In this document: positions 52,867 to 59,287 of the stretch, in pieces | How the letters are laid out: every line of letters starts with the position of its first letter | How positions within the stretch are numbered: position 1 is the first letter of the stretch | From: Bullifex porci | GTDB taxonomy: Bacteria > Spirochaetota > Spirochaetia > Sphaerochaetales > Sphaerochaetaceae | Length of the DNA stretch: 59,287 nt | Assembly: GCF_009695635.1 (NCBI RefSeq) | Contig: NZ_VUNN01000016.1 | Location: 1 to 59,287 of the forward strand | Reading direction: 5' to 3' | Made by a program: the position numbers and the translations under genes | The notes under the pieces: generated by a model | Seen by the model: only the letters and a program-made list of their open reading frames with translations | Databases searched by the model: none | Told to the model about the DNA's origin: nothing

Positions 52867-53676
52867 TTGATAATAAGAACAAAATATACAAAAGAAGAAA
52901 GGGAAATTGTGAAGGAATTAAGGCCAATTGATGACACCTTATTTCGAACAATGGCTAAGGGTAATATTATTCTTGTAGAGCATATCGTCAGATTATCTTT
53001 AAATAGAGATGATATAAAAATCTTAAGTGTAAATACTCAAGATGATATTCACCTCTTTAAAGATAGTCACTCTGTCATACTAGACTGTCTTGCAGTTGAT
53101 AGTGAGGGTAATTTATATAACATAGAGGTACAAGCAACTAACACGGGTAATTTGAGAAAGCGAGCAAGGTATATATCATCAGCAATAGATGTTAAATATA
53201 CTTTGGAAGCTGGAGAAAAGGACTATAACAAAATAAAAGACCAAATTGTTATATTCTTAATGGAGGATGATATCTTTGATAAAGGTAAGCAGTTATATGA
53301 ATTTAAGAGATATGATGACCAATCGAAGTTGTCACTTGATGATGGGAGCCGTATAATTTATATAAATGCAAAGAATAAAGGCAGAAAAGAATTAGACAAT
53401 TTAATGCAAAGCCTTATATCAAGTGATTATAAGACAATGAAAGACGATGTAATTAAGGAGTGTACTATGTATTATAAGACAAGTGAAATTGGTGAAGACG
53501 AAGTTTGTGAAGCAATGCGTGAGTATGTTGCAAAATCCTTTAAAACAGGCAGGGCTGAAGCTTTATTAGACTTAGTTAAAAAAGGCACTATTACCTTAGA
53601 CTGTGCAATTGAGAACTCAAAATTACCTAAAGAAGAGTTCTTATCTATCGCAGAAACCTTAGGGTATAAGCTTTAA
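52867..53676 (+). CDS. Rpn/PD-(D/E)XK nuclease family putative transposase
   Basis: This 269-residue protein of the Rpn (recombination-promoting nuclease) / transposase_31-like group has the start RPIDDTLFRTMAKGNIILVEH and the nuclease core VILDCLAVDSEGNLYNIEVQ (D and ExQ), at about 76-95. The start is TTG with AAAGGAT 7 nt upstream; no ATG fits. Such genes are common, often multicopy, and promote RecA-independent recombination in E. coli. No terminal repeats are seen around it. Confidence 0.85.
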   Translation: MIIRTKYTKEEREIVKELRPIDDTLFRTMAKGNIILVEHIVRLSLNRDDIKILSVNTQDDIHLFKDSHSVILDCLAVDSEGNLYNIEVQATNTGNLRKRARYISSAIDVKYTLEAGEKDYNKIKDQIVIFLMEDDIFDKGKQLYEFKRYDDQSKLSLDDGSRIIYINAKNKGRKELDNLMQSLISSDYKTMKDDVIKECTMYYKTSEIGEDEVCEAMREYVAKSFKTGRAEALLDLVKKGTITLDCAIENSKLPKEEFLSIAETLGYKL

Positions 53677-53692
53677 TTAAGTTATCTTAATA

Positions 53693-53731
53693 AGCATGAT
53701 AGCAAGAGAAAGCCTTGCTACATGCTTTTTT
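53693..53731 (+). terminator. Rho-independent terminator after the Rpn-like gene
   Basis: AGCATG and TAGCAAG pair with CTTGCTA and CATGCT (13 bp with one bulged A, 7-nt loop), ending in six T. Confidence 0.9.
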
Positions 53732-53885
53732 AAGTTAATCATTAATATTATTAACTTTCCTCTAGCAAAGAAGATCTATTATATTGATGCTACAATTATC
53801 ATATTAAATGATTTATTAAGGTAGTATTCTCTTTTGAAAATATAATTAACAATCGATAATATTTAACGATAAATTGAAGAGGCTT

Positions 53886-54380
53886 ATGTATAAAACTAAA
53901 GAAGAGCTAAAGAAAGAGTGTAGGGCTTTAGGTCTACCAGTTAGTGGCAGTAAGGAAGATTTAATTTATAGATTAAAAACTGGTGAGCCTACAACTATTA
54001 AAACTAGAGTAAAGAGTAATACTCCTACTGTTATCACAGATGAAACACTAATTGAAGAGAATATAGTTTGCTCACAAAAGCATAGAGAGTATTTTGTGAG
54101 TAAGCTAGGAAATGGTTTTTCCTTTAAGGTCTCATTTCAAAAATGGTTAAAAGCAAATGCAGGTAAAACATATCTAGATGCTGTTAATGCGTATAAGGAT
54201 GTAATAAAAGTGAAAGAGAAAATTGATCCTCAATTTGAATATAATGCATATATTAAAGCTTTCTTTTCTTCCTGTAAGGGATATACTCTTAGTGATGCAA
54301 TAAGGTGTTGGAATTTTAAAAAAGCTAATTCCTTGCATCCTATTTTTGATAAATCAGATTTAAGCGTATTGGAGCTATGA
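53886..54380 (+). CDS. SAP-domain protein
   Basis: This 164-residue protein begins YKTKEELKKECRALGLPVSGSKEDLIYRLKTGE at about 2-34, a SAP DNA-binding motif. A second region (SFKVSFQKWLKANAGKTYLDAVNAYKD) resembles DUF6434-type domains. It probably binds nucleic acid, with unknown function. The ATG at 53886 has GAAGAGG 4 nt upstream. Its stop overlaps the next start (ATGA). Confidence 0.83.
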   Translation: MYKTKEELKKECRALGLPVSGSKEDLIYRLKTGEPTTIKTRVKSNTPTVITDETLIEENIVCSQKHREYFVSKLGNGFSFKVSFQKWLKANAGKTYLDAVNAYKDVIKVKEKIDPQFEYNAYIKAFFSSCKGYTLSDAIRCWNFKKANSLHPIFDKSDLSVLEL

Positions 54381-54737
54381 TGAAAAAGAAGCTTTCTTTT
54401 ATTTTTTTTGATTTTAATCTTATTGCTATCATGTTCTACAGAGAAAGAGATGACAGTAAGGCTTGAGGATGGGCTTACAATTTATAATGGAATTGAAAAT
54501 AGAGAGTATAATATAAGTGAGGGTAAAGAGGGCGAATTAAAGGTAAGCTCAATAAAGGAAAGTGGAAAAATAGGATTAAAGGTAGCTTCTTTATCGGATC
54601 CTTCTTATATTCCCTATGAGGGAAGTAATTTGCCTGCATGCTTCGTTGTTAGATTAGAAAAAAGTGGTAAATATAAAGTAACTATAAGCTGCAAAAACTA
54701 TAAAGGGACATATAGCGTGGAGTTTTCTGAGCTATGA
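54377..54737 (+). pseudogene. Lipoprotein gene frameshifted in an eight-T tract
   Basis: The ATG at 54377 opens MMKKKLSFIFF, then the frame is lost in ATTTTTTTTG (54401-54410). The next frame continues LILILLLSCSTEKEMTVRLE and runs to 54737. With seven or ten T the product would be a 120-residue lipoprotein with a perfect lipobox (LLSC) and a small beta-rich domain. The family is unknown. It lies between the SAP and MATE genes, both joined by overlapping start/stop. It is off here unless the tract varies or was misread. Confidence 0.7.
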
Positions 54738-56062
54738 TGCAAAGAGACTTAACAAGAGGAAATGTAGCTTATTCATTAATCGTTTTTTCGTTACCAATGA
54801 TTTTAGGGAATATACTTCAGCAGTGCTATAATATTGCTGATACTCTAATTGTTAGCTATGCACTAGGTCCTAATGCCCTTGCCGCAGTTGGTTCTTCATT
54901 TACTCTAATGACATTTATTACTTCAATAATTTTGGGCCTTTCAATTGGAAGTGGAACGCTCTTTTCTATTAGATTCGGACAAAGAGACGAGGATGGCCTT
55001 AAGGACAGTTTAGCGGCAGCATTTTTCTTAATTGCTATATTAACAATAATAATTACATCACTGTCTTATTTAACAATAAATTTACTTGAGAGCTTTTTAA
55101 GTGTACCTAAGACTATATGGCCATTTATGAAAAGCTATTTAATATTTATATATTTAGGAATTCCTGCAATTTTCTTATACAACTTTTTTTCTTCATTCCT
55201 AAGAGCATTAGGAGAGTCTAAAACACCTTTAATTTTTTTAGCTATTTCTACTATTTTGAACATTCTTTTAGATATTATATTTGTTTTGCTACTAAAGCTT
55301 GGAGTAATTGGAGCAGCAACTGCAACTATAATTTCACAGTATTTAGCAGGGCTTGGTATTATGCTCTATTCCTTTAAATATTCAAAGCTACTAAAGGGAG
55401 CTATAAGAATTAAAAGAGTTAAAAAAAGCGTTTTAAAGAATCTGTTTAGCTTTTCATTATTAACCTGCTTACAGCAGTCTGTAATGAACTTAGGAATATT
55501 GTTAGTCCAAGGTTTAATTAATAGCTTTGGAGCAGTAATAATGGCATCGTATGCTATTGCAGTAAAGATAGATGCTTTTGCTTATATGCCTTCACAGGAG
55601 TTTGGTAATGCATTCTCAACCTTTATTGCGCAAAATAGTGGTGCAAAGAAAAGTGATAGAATAAGGAAAGGAATTAAAGTTGCTTTTTCTATTTCAACTA
55701 TCTACTGTCTATTAATGGCACTTATTTTAAACCTGTTATCAAGTGAGTTAATGAGTATATTTGTTAGTGATAGCACTATAATAAATGAAGGAGTAAGATA
55801 CCTAAGAATTGAAGGCTCCTTCTACATTGGTATTGGCTATCTTTTCTTGCTATATGGGTTATTTAGAGCTCTATCTAAGCCTGGAATAAGCTTATTATTA
55901 ACAATAATTTCCTTAGGAACTAGAGTCGTACTAGCATATATATTATCATCATTTATTGGTGTAGTTGGTATTTGGGTATCAATTGTAATAGGGTGGTTCT
56001 TAGCAGACCTTACAGGCATTCTGATTTATTTATTAAATCCCTATTTAAGAATGAATAAATAA
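54734..56062 (+). CDS. MATE-family efflux transporter
   Basis: This 442-residue, 12-helix MATE transporter has LPMILGNILQQCYNIADTLIVSYALGPNALAAVG at the start and SMNLG/AKIDAF-like repeats in the second half, of the NorM/DinF type. It should export cationic drugs or metabolites with Na+ or H+. It has no ATPase-like fusion, in contrast to the MATE at 18299. It overlaps the lipoprotein gene by 4 nt. Its last codons lie within the WYL operator. Confidence 0.9.
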   Translation: MMQRDLTRGNVAYSLIVFSLPMILGNILQQCYNIADTLIVSYALGPNALAAVGSSFTLMTFITSIILGLSIGSGTLFSIRFGQRDEDGLKDSLAAAFFLIAILTIIITSLSYLTINLLESFLSVPKTIWPFMKSYLIFIYLGIPAIFLYNFFSSFLRALGESKTPLIFLAISTILNILLDIIFVLLLKLGVIGAATATIISQYLAGLGIMLYSFKYSKLLKGAIRIKRVKKSVLKNLFSFSLLTCLQQSVMNLGILLVQGLINSFGAVIMASYAIAVKIDAFAYMPSQEFGNAFSTFIAQNSGAKKSDRIRKGIKVAFSISTIYCLLMALILNLLSSELMSIFVSDSTIINEGVRYLRIEGSFYIGIGYLFLLYGLFRALSKPGISLLLTIISLGTRVVLAYILSSFIGVVGIWVSIVIGWFLADLTGILIYLLNPYLRMNK

Positions 56063-56095
56063 GACACACTGTTGTCATATTTATTGCTCTATAAT
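56054..56095 (+). promoter_or_regulatory. 32-nt palindromic operator plus -10 box of the WYL regulator gene
   Basis: Arms AATAAATAAGACA and TGTCATATTTATT (12 of 13 paired) flank CACTGT (56054-56085). TATAAT follows after 4 nt (56090-56095) and the ATG 6 nt later. It is nearly the same sequence and the same geometry as 23943-23984. It overlaps the stop codon of the MATE gene. Confidence 0.72.
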
Positions 56096-56101
56096 AGAGC
56101 T

Positions 56102-57016
56102 ATGAAGAGTGAAAGACAATTAACAATTTTATCGATATTACTTCAAAAGGAAAGTATAACAGTATCTGAGCTTTCTAAGAAATTAGAGGTAAGTAAGCGA
56201 ACGATACAAAGAGATATTGATACATTAGCTCAGGCTGGAATTCCAATTGTTTCAAAGCAAGGTCTAGGAGGTGGTATCTCAATAGTAGAGGGCTTTAAGC
56301 TTGATAAAACTCTGTTAACTGATAGTGAGATGGCTGCAATATTATCTGGATTAAGAAGCCTTGATAGCATTAGTAATAATAGTAGTAATCGTCACTTAAT
56401 GGAAAAGCTTAGTGAAGGCTCTTCTAATGTACTTACACTTAATGAGTATATGTTAATTGATCTCTCATCTTGGGCTCATGATGAGATAACTTCAAAGCTT
56501 AGTACTTTTAAGGATGCAATAAAAAGTCGAAGGCTTGTTACATTTAGATATATAAGTCCAACAAGTGATGAATTAAGAAGAGTTGAACCATACTATTTAG
56601 TATTTCATTGGTCTAATTGGTATGTGTGGGCATATTCTATAGAGCGTTCTGCTATGAGGCTTTTTAAGCTTAATAGAATAGATGATATCAAGGTGTTAGA
56701 TGAGTGCTATATAGATAGAAAGCCTGCAGAGCCAGTCTTCGCTGAGCAAGAATACTTTAATCCTTCTCTAGATGTAAGTGTTATCTTTGATAGCTCTGTA
56801 AGGTGGAGAGTATATGAAAGCTTTGGAAGAGAGAATTTAACTACACTTCCAGATAAAAGAGTATTATTTAAAGGGAAATTCGCAGATGAAGATTACTTTT
56901 TGCCATTTCTTCTATCCTTTCGTGATAAAGCAGAGATATTAGAGCCTGAATATTTAAGAGAAAGAATTTGTAAATTTTGTGATGAAATAAGGTGTGTATA
57001 TGAAAAAATGGTTTGA
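56102..57016 (+). CDS. WYL-domain (YafY-like) transcriptional regulator
   Basis: This 304-residue protein has an N-terminal winged helix, KESITVSELSKKLEVSKRTIQRDIDTLAQAGIPIVSKQG, at about 15-53, and a WYL ligand-binding domain with YYLVFHWSNWYVWAYSIER at about 174-192, followed by the WCX extension. I use ATG 56102, where the HTH alignment begins, preceded by TATAAT-AGAGCT; the upstream frame from 56072 lies in the operator. It probably autoregulates and controls the GyrI-like gene at 24012 through the same palindrome. It overlaps the next gene by 17 nt. Confidence 0.9.
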   Translation: MKSERQLTILSILLQKESITVSELSKKLEVSKRTIQRDIDTLAQAGIPIVSKQGLGGGISIVEGFKLDKTLLTDSEMAAILSGLRSLDSISNNSSNRHLMEKLSEGSSNVLTLNEYMLIDLSSWAHDEITSKLSTFKDAIKSRRLVTFRYISPTSDELRRVEPYYLVFHWSNWYVWAYSIERSAMRLFKLNRIDDIKVLDECYIDRKPAEPVFAEQEYFNPSLDVSVIFDSSVRWRVYESFGRENLTTLPDKRVLFKGKFADEDYFLPFLLSFRDKAEILEPEYLRERICKFCDEIRCVYEKMV

Positions 57017-57353
57017 TGAAGAGTATGAATTTGCAATTACTGTTAAGGGCTATCTTAGAGGTGATAAAACAGAGGGCTATTGCAGAAATGGTGAAGAGAT
57101 AGGAGATGAATATCACTCAACCTATGGGTGTCCTGTTAACAAGCAAAACCAAGGAATTTGTCCAAAGCTCATGATGATAGTATATCCAATTATGGAAGCA
57201 ATAAGGAGTGGTGGGAGCTTAAAGAATATTGGAGGACAGGATGATTTTGAAAAGGATATAGTTTGTCCTGATGGGTGTGTTGTCTTCCATCTTTCAGCAA
57301 AGCCATTGGGAAATGCAAATTTCTATACTGGCAATATTGTTCATGAGACTTGA
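57000..57353 (+). CDS. TIGR04076-family protein
   Basis: This 117-residue protein has several Cys (GYCRNGEEIGDEYHSTYGCPVNKQNQGICPKLMM, DIVCPDGCVVFHLSAKP). The arrangement matches the small TIGR04076 family of unknown function, possibly metal-binding. It starts within the end of the WYL gene, so translation is coupled. The TnpB element is inserted about 80 bp downstream. Confidence 0.75.
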   Translation: MKKWFDEEYEFAITVKGYLRGDKTEGYCRNGEEIGDEYHSTYGCPVNKQNQGICPKLMMIVYPIMEAIRSGGSLKNIGGQDDFEKDIVCPDGCVVFHLSAKPLGNANFYTGNIVHET

Positions 57354-57502
57354 TTATCTGAGGGAGAAGAGATAGATGTCTAGAATGTGGATCCCCTGGA
57401 GAGGCTGTAAAAAATATAGTAGTGGATGTTACAAATTAACCGCCGAGAAAGCTCACGCACCTTTGCCGAGAGATGAAAGGCGATAATGCGTAATGCCATA
57501 AA

Positions 57503-58654
57503 ATGTGCTATAATGATGTCATGCGGACACTGACAGTAAAACTGTATGGTAGCGATGACTTCGGATACCTTAATGATATGATAAATATCGCCGGTATCAT
57601 ATACAACACGGCACTGACAATCATACAGGACCACTATACTGAAACAGGGAAGCTTTTAGATAAATACGAACTCCAGAAACAGCTCCGTGGTCTTCGCAAC
57701 GTGGATGAAAACCACCACTGGCGTTATGTGGGAAGTCAGGCGGTACAGGAGATAACCGACAGGATATACAGGGCGTACCGGCTGTTTTTCACTAACAGGG
57801 AGAAGGGAGTCAAATGTTCGCCACCGCGACGTCGCAAGGTCAAAAAGTACAAAAGCGTCACCTACAAACAGGCGGGATACAGATTCCTTACTGGCGGACG
57901 TATAAGCATAAACGGACACATCTACAGATACTGGGACTCCTATGACGGACTCCTGGAGCGGATCAAAATCAAGACCGTAACGGTAAAGCGCAACATACTC
58001 GGAGAGTTTTTCGTCTACGTCACCACCGACAGCCCCGTCACCATACGTGAAACCAGGGACGGGCGCGGAGAGGTCGGCATGGACTTCGGACTCAAGATGT
58101 TCCTTTCGCTGTCGGACGGCACTATGATTAGGTCCCCAGAGTTTTTCAGACAGGGAGTAAACGAAGTCCGAAAAGCTAGCCGTGCCCTGAGCCGTAAGGT
58201 GATGGGAAGCAACGGATACGAGCGTGCACTGAAGGCACTGTACCGCAGGCACCAGGATATCGCCAACAGACGCAGGGACTGGTTCTGGAAGCTAAGCCAT
58301 GAACTCTGTTCAAGGTACGGTGTCATAGCCATAGAAGACCTTAATATCAAGGGTATGGCGAGGATGTGGGGACGCAAGGTCCACGACTATGCGTTTTCGG
58401 AGTTTGTGGAAATATTGGAGTGGTGTGCCCGAAAGTACGGGACCAGGGTCATCAGGATTGGACGGTACTACCCGTCGTCCCAAACCTGCTCCGTCTGCGG
58501 ACATGTATGGCCGAGCACCAAAGACCTCAGTGTCCGTGAGTGGACCTGCCCGGAATGCGGTGTGTATCACGACAGGGACGTGAATGCCGCGGTGAACATA
58601 CTCGCTGAGGCAAAGCGTATCATGAATCGAATGGAACAGGCGAAGGACGCCTAG
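57503..58654 (+). CDS. tnpB: TnpB RNA-guided nuclease (IS605 OrfB type)
   Basis: This 383-residue protein has a RuvC-like triad: D194 in GMDFGLKMF, E278 in IAIEDLNIKG and D359 in HDRDVNAAVNIL. A zinc ribbon, CSVCGHVW...WTCPECG, lies at about 329-352. The N-terminal DNA-binding part (LTVKLYGSDDFGYL...) is present and the gene is full length with all catalytic residues. TnpB uses the RNA from the element's right end to cut DNA beside a target-adjacent motif and so helps keep the element. Confidence 0.93.
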   Translation: MCYNDVMRTLTVKLYGSDDFGYLNDMINIAGIIYNTALTIIQDHYTETGKLLDKYELQKQLRGLRNVDENHHWRYVGSQAVQEITDRIYRAYRLFFTNREKGVKCSPPRRRKVKKYKSVTYKQAGYRFLTGGRISINGHIYRYWDSYDGLLERIKIKTVTVKRNILGEFFVYVTTDSPVTIRETRDGRGEVGMDFGLKMFLSLSDGTMIRSPEFFRQGVNEVRKASRALSRKVMGSNGYERALKALYRRHQDIANRRRDWFWKLSHELCSRYGVIAIEDLNIKGMARMWGRKVHDYAFSEFVEILEWCARKYGTRVIRIGRYYPSSQTCSVCGHVWPSTKDLSVREWTCPECGVYHDRDVNAAVNILAEAKRIMNRMEQAKDA

Positions 58655-58772
58655 ACTATAAGGCGAGGCCGGACGGGTCTCGCGGGCCAGAGACGGTGTA
58701 AGACGCCCTTCGGGGTGCAATCGTCGTTACCATGGCCAGATTCCCATGGGCTTGCCCGTGGGAGTACGTCAA
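58640..58772 (+). ncRNA. Probable omega RNA scaffold of TnpB
   Basis: The DNA from the tnpB end to the right element boundary is G+C-rich and strongly structured. The hairpins are GTCTC/GAGAC (58677-58694), CCC-TTC-GGG (58706-58714) and a 9-bp CCCATGGGC/GCCCGTGGG with a 2-nt loop (58743-58762), then GAGTACGTCAA at the boundary. This is the layout of omega RNAs, with the guide taken from the flanking bases, here beginning ATTGCTATATACATAAGG at 58773. Confidence 0.75.
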
Positions 58773-58933
58773 ATTGCTATATACATAAGGGGGACGCAAA
58801 ACGTGGAGTTGATACATCAAATATTGTTAAGACTAAACAATTCGATTTACCAATATTAAAGGATAAAAATGATAATTATTAAATGAAAGCAGGTCTTGTT
58901 TATCGTATTCGTAATTTCACCGCTTATATATTT
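58773..58933. other. Short region between two mobile elements
   Basis: A frame ending at 58881 reads KRGVDTSNIVKTKQFDLPIL before KDKNDNY and a stop, and could be the last codons of a gene cut by the TnpB element. No start or family is visible. The rest is A+T-rich. Confidence 0.3.
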
Positions 58934-58961
58934 AAAAAGGACAGCCTAGTAAACTGTCCTT
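58934..58961 (-). terminator. Terminator of the IS66 transposase gene
   Basis: On the minus strand AAGGACAG and CTGTCCTT form an 8-bp stem with a 9-nt loop, and the descending arm runs into a T tract. It lies 34 nt beyond the stop codon at 58995. Confidence 0.7.
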
Positions 58962-58994
58962 ATGAATAAAAGATTTAATTGCTTAAATTACAAT

Positions 58995-59287
58995 TTAATT
59001 GTTACGACCCCTAAGAACATATGGTTCTGTTCTTCCTTCAAGAGGTTTAGCTTCAGCAATTTGCTTTCTCAGCTCAATAACATCATCAAGCTTACACTTT
59101 CCAGGCAGCAAAGCTCTCCAAGCTTCCCTGTCTCCATTCTTAACCCTATTACAATTCAGGAACAAATGAGCCAAGTAATCAGTTGGGTTAATACCAAGGT
59201 TTCTACAAGATGCAATCAAAGAGAAGAAGAATGCAGAAACATCAGCTCCTGTTTCAGTAATACAGAAAAGGAAATTATTTAAATTTA
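58995..59287 (-). CDS. IS66-family transposase, C-terminal part (cut by window edge)
   Basis: The frame is open to the window edge and gives 96 residues: FCITETGADVSAFFFSLIAS, CRNLGINPTDYLAHLFLNCN, then REAWRALLPGKC and the end YVLRGRNN. The TGADVSA...NPTDYL...W..LLP pattern is the C-terminal IS66 signature. The catalytic domain lies outside the window. Confidence 0.9.
   Translation of the reverse strand, partial: NLNNFLFCITETGADVSAFFFSLIASCRNLGINPTDYLAHLFLNCNRVKNGDREAWRALLPGKCKLDDVIELRKQIAEAKPLEGRTEPYVLRGRNN

Larger units (their letters stand above)
57433..58772 (+). mobile_element. TnpB-only IS200/IS605-type element, IS608-like ends
   Basis: The left boundary follows TTAC (57429-57432) and the right end is TCAA (58769-58772), the two cleavage tetranucleotides known for IS608. 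The element is 1340 bp, visibly more G+C-rich than its surroundings, and contains tnpB but no tnpA, so movement needs a TnpA in trans. The 62-bp left end recurs at 40949-41010. Confidence 0.85.

Noticed and set aside
1-59287. CRISPR arrays, tRNA or rRNA genes, replication origin
   Set aside because: I looked for regularly spaced repeats and for tRNA-like or rRNA-like stretches and saw none.

Overview
The window is A+T-rich chromosomal DNA from what looks like a host-associated anaerobic bacterium. No rRNA, tRNA or housekeeping marker fixes the lineage. The gene set (pectin-type GH105 hydrolase, YgeY-like M20 hydrolase, SpoIIE/STAS regulators, TetM-like factor, NHLM-type exporters, IS66 and IS1634-like elements) fits gut Firmicutes and some gut spirochaetes equally well, so I do not choose between them. 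Gene density is high, operons are tight, and an unusual number of genes are broken.

Layout. 0-7.5 kb: a DUF4143 ATPase, a threonine aldolase, a SNF2 helicase/SWIM-finger pair and a Nudix hydrolase, separated by decayed coding remnants. 7.8-20.3 kb is the most interesting block. It holds a DAACS symporter with an anti-sigma-kinase-like N-terminal domain, a decayed STAS gene, and then an eight-gene minus-strand operon. Read from 20337 down to 9881 the operon encodes a STAS protein, a MATE transporter fused to an ATPase-like domain, a methyltransferase, a GNAT, a SpoIIE phosphatase carrying its own kinase-like domain, a short HlyD-like protein, a C39 peptidase ABC exporter and a second ABC exporter. 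It combines a peptide exporter with a partner-switching regulatory set, and no peptide precursor is visible.

20.9-31 kb: small-molecule and stress accessory genes (VOC, alpha/beta hydrolase, two GyrI-like proteins, isoprenylcysteine-type methyltransferase, GNAT-YoaP, FMN reductase, CPBP protease, ferredoxin-type membrane protein, HD protein, GNAT, DUF998, TetR), with several truncated genes. 31.1-33.1 kb: an IS1634-like element flanked by a perfect 165-bp duplication that copies the adjacent TetR operator. 33.3-41 kb: YgeY-like hydrolase, DUF1801, a frameshifted UPF0158 gene, CDP-alcohol phosphatidyltransferase, an arsR-permease-thioredoxin-arsC-TfoX cluster, then a TetR operon ending in a DUF2871 pseudogene that contains an IS200/IS605 end.

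41-57.4 kb: oxidoreductase, two MFS transporters, TetM-like GTPase, sugar kinase, aspartate dehydrogenase-like protein, GH105 with a neighbouring AraC regulator, PPOX, GNAT, LD-carboxypeptidase, Rpn-type nuclease, SAP-domain protein, a lipoprotein gene broken in a T tract, MATE pump, WYL regulator and a TIGR04076 protein. 57.4-59.3 kb: a TnpB-only IS608-like element with a probable omega RNA, and the 3' end of an IS66 transposase running off the window.

Two regulatory patterns recur. A near-identical long palindrome sits 4 nt upstream of the -10 box of both the WYL regulator gene and a GyrI-like gene 32 kb away. Several promoters place the -10 box only 6-8 nt before ATG, which predicts leaderless mRNAs.
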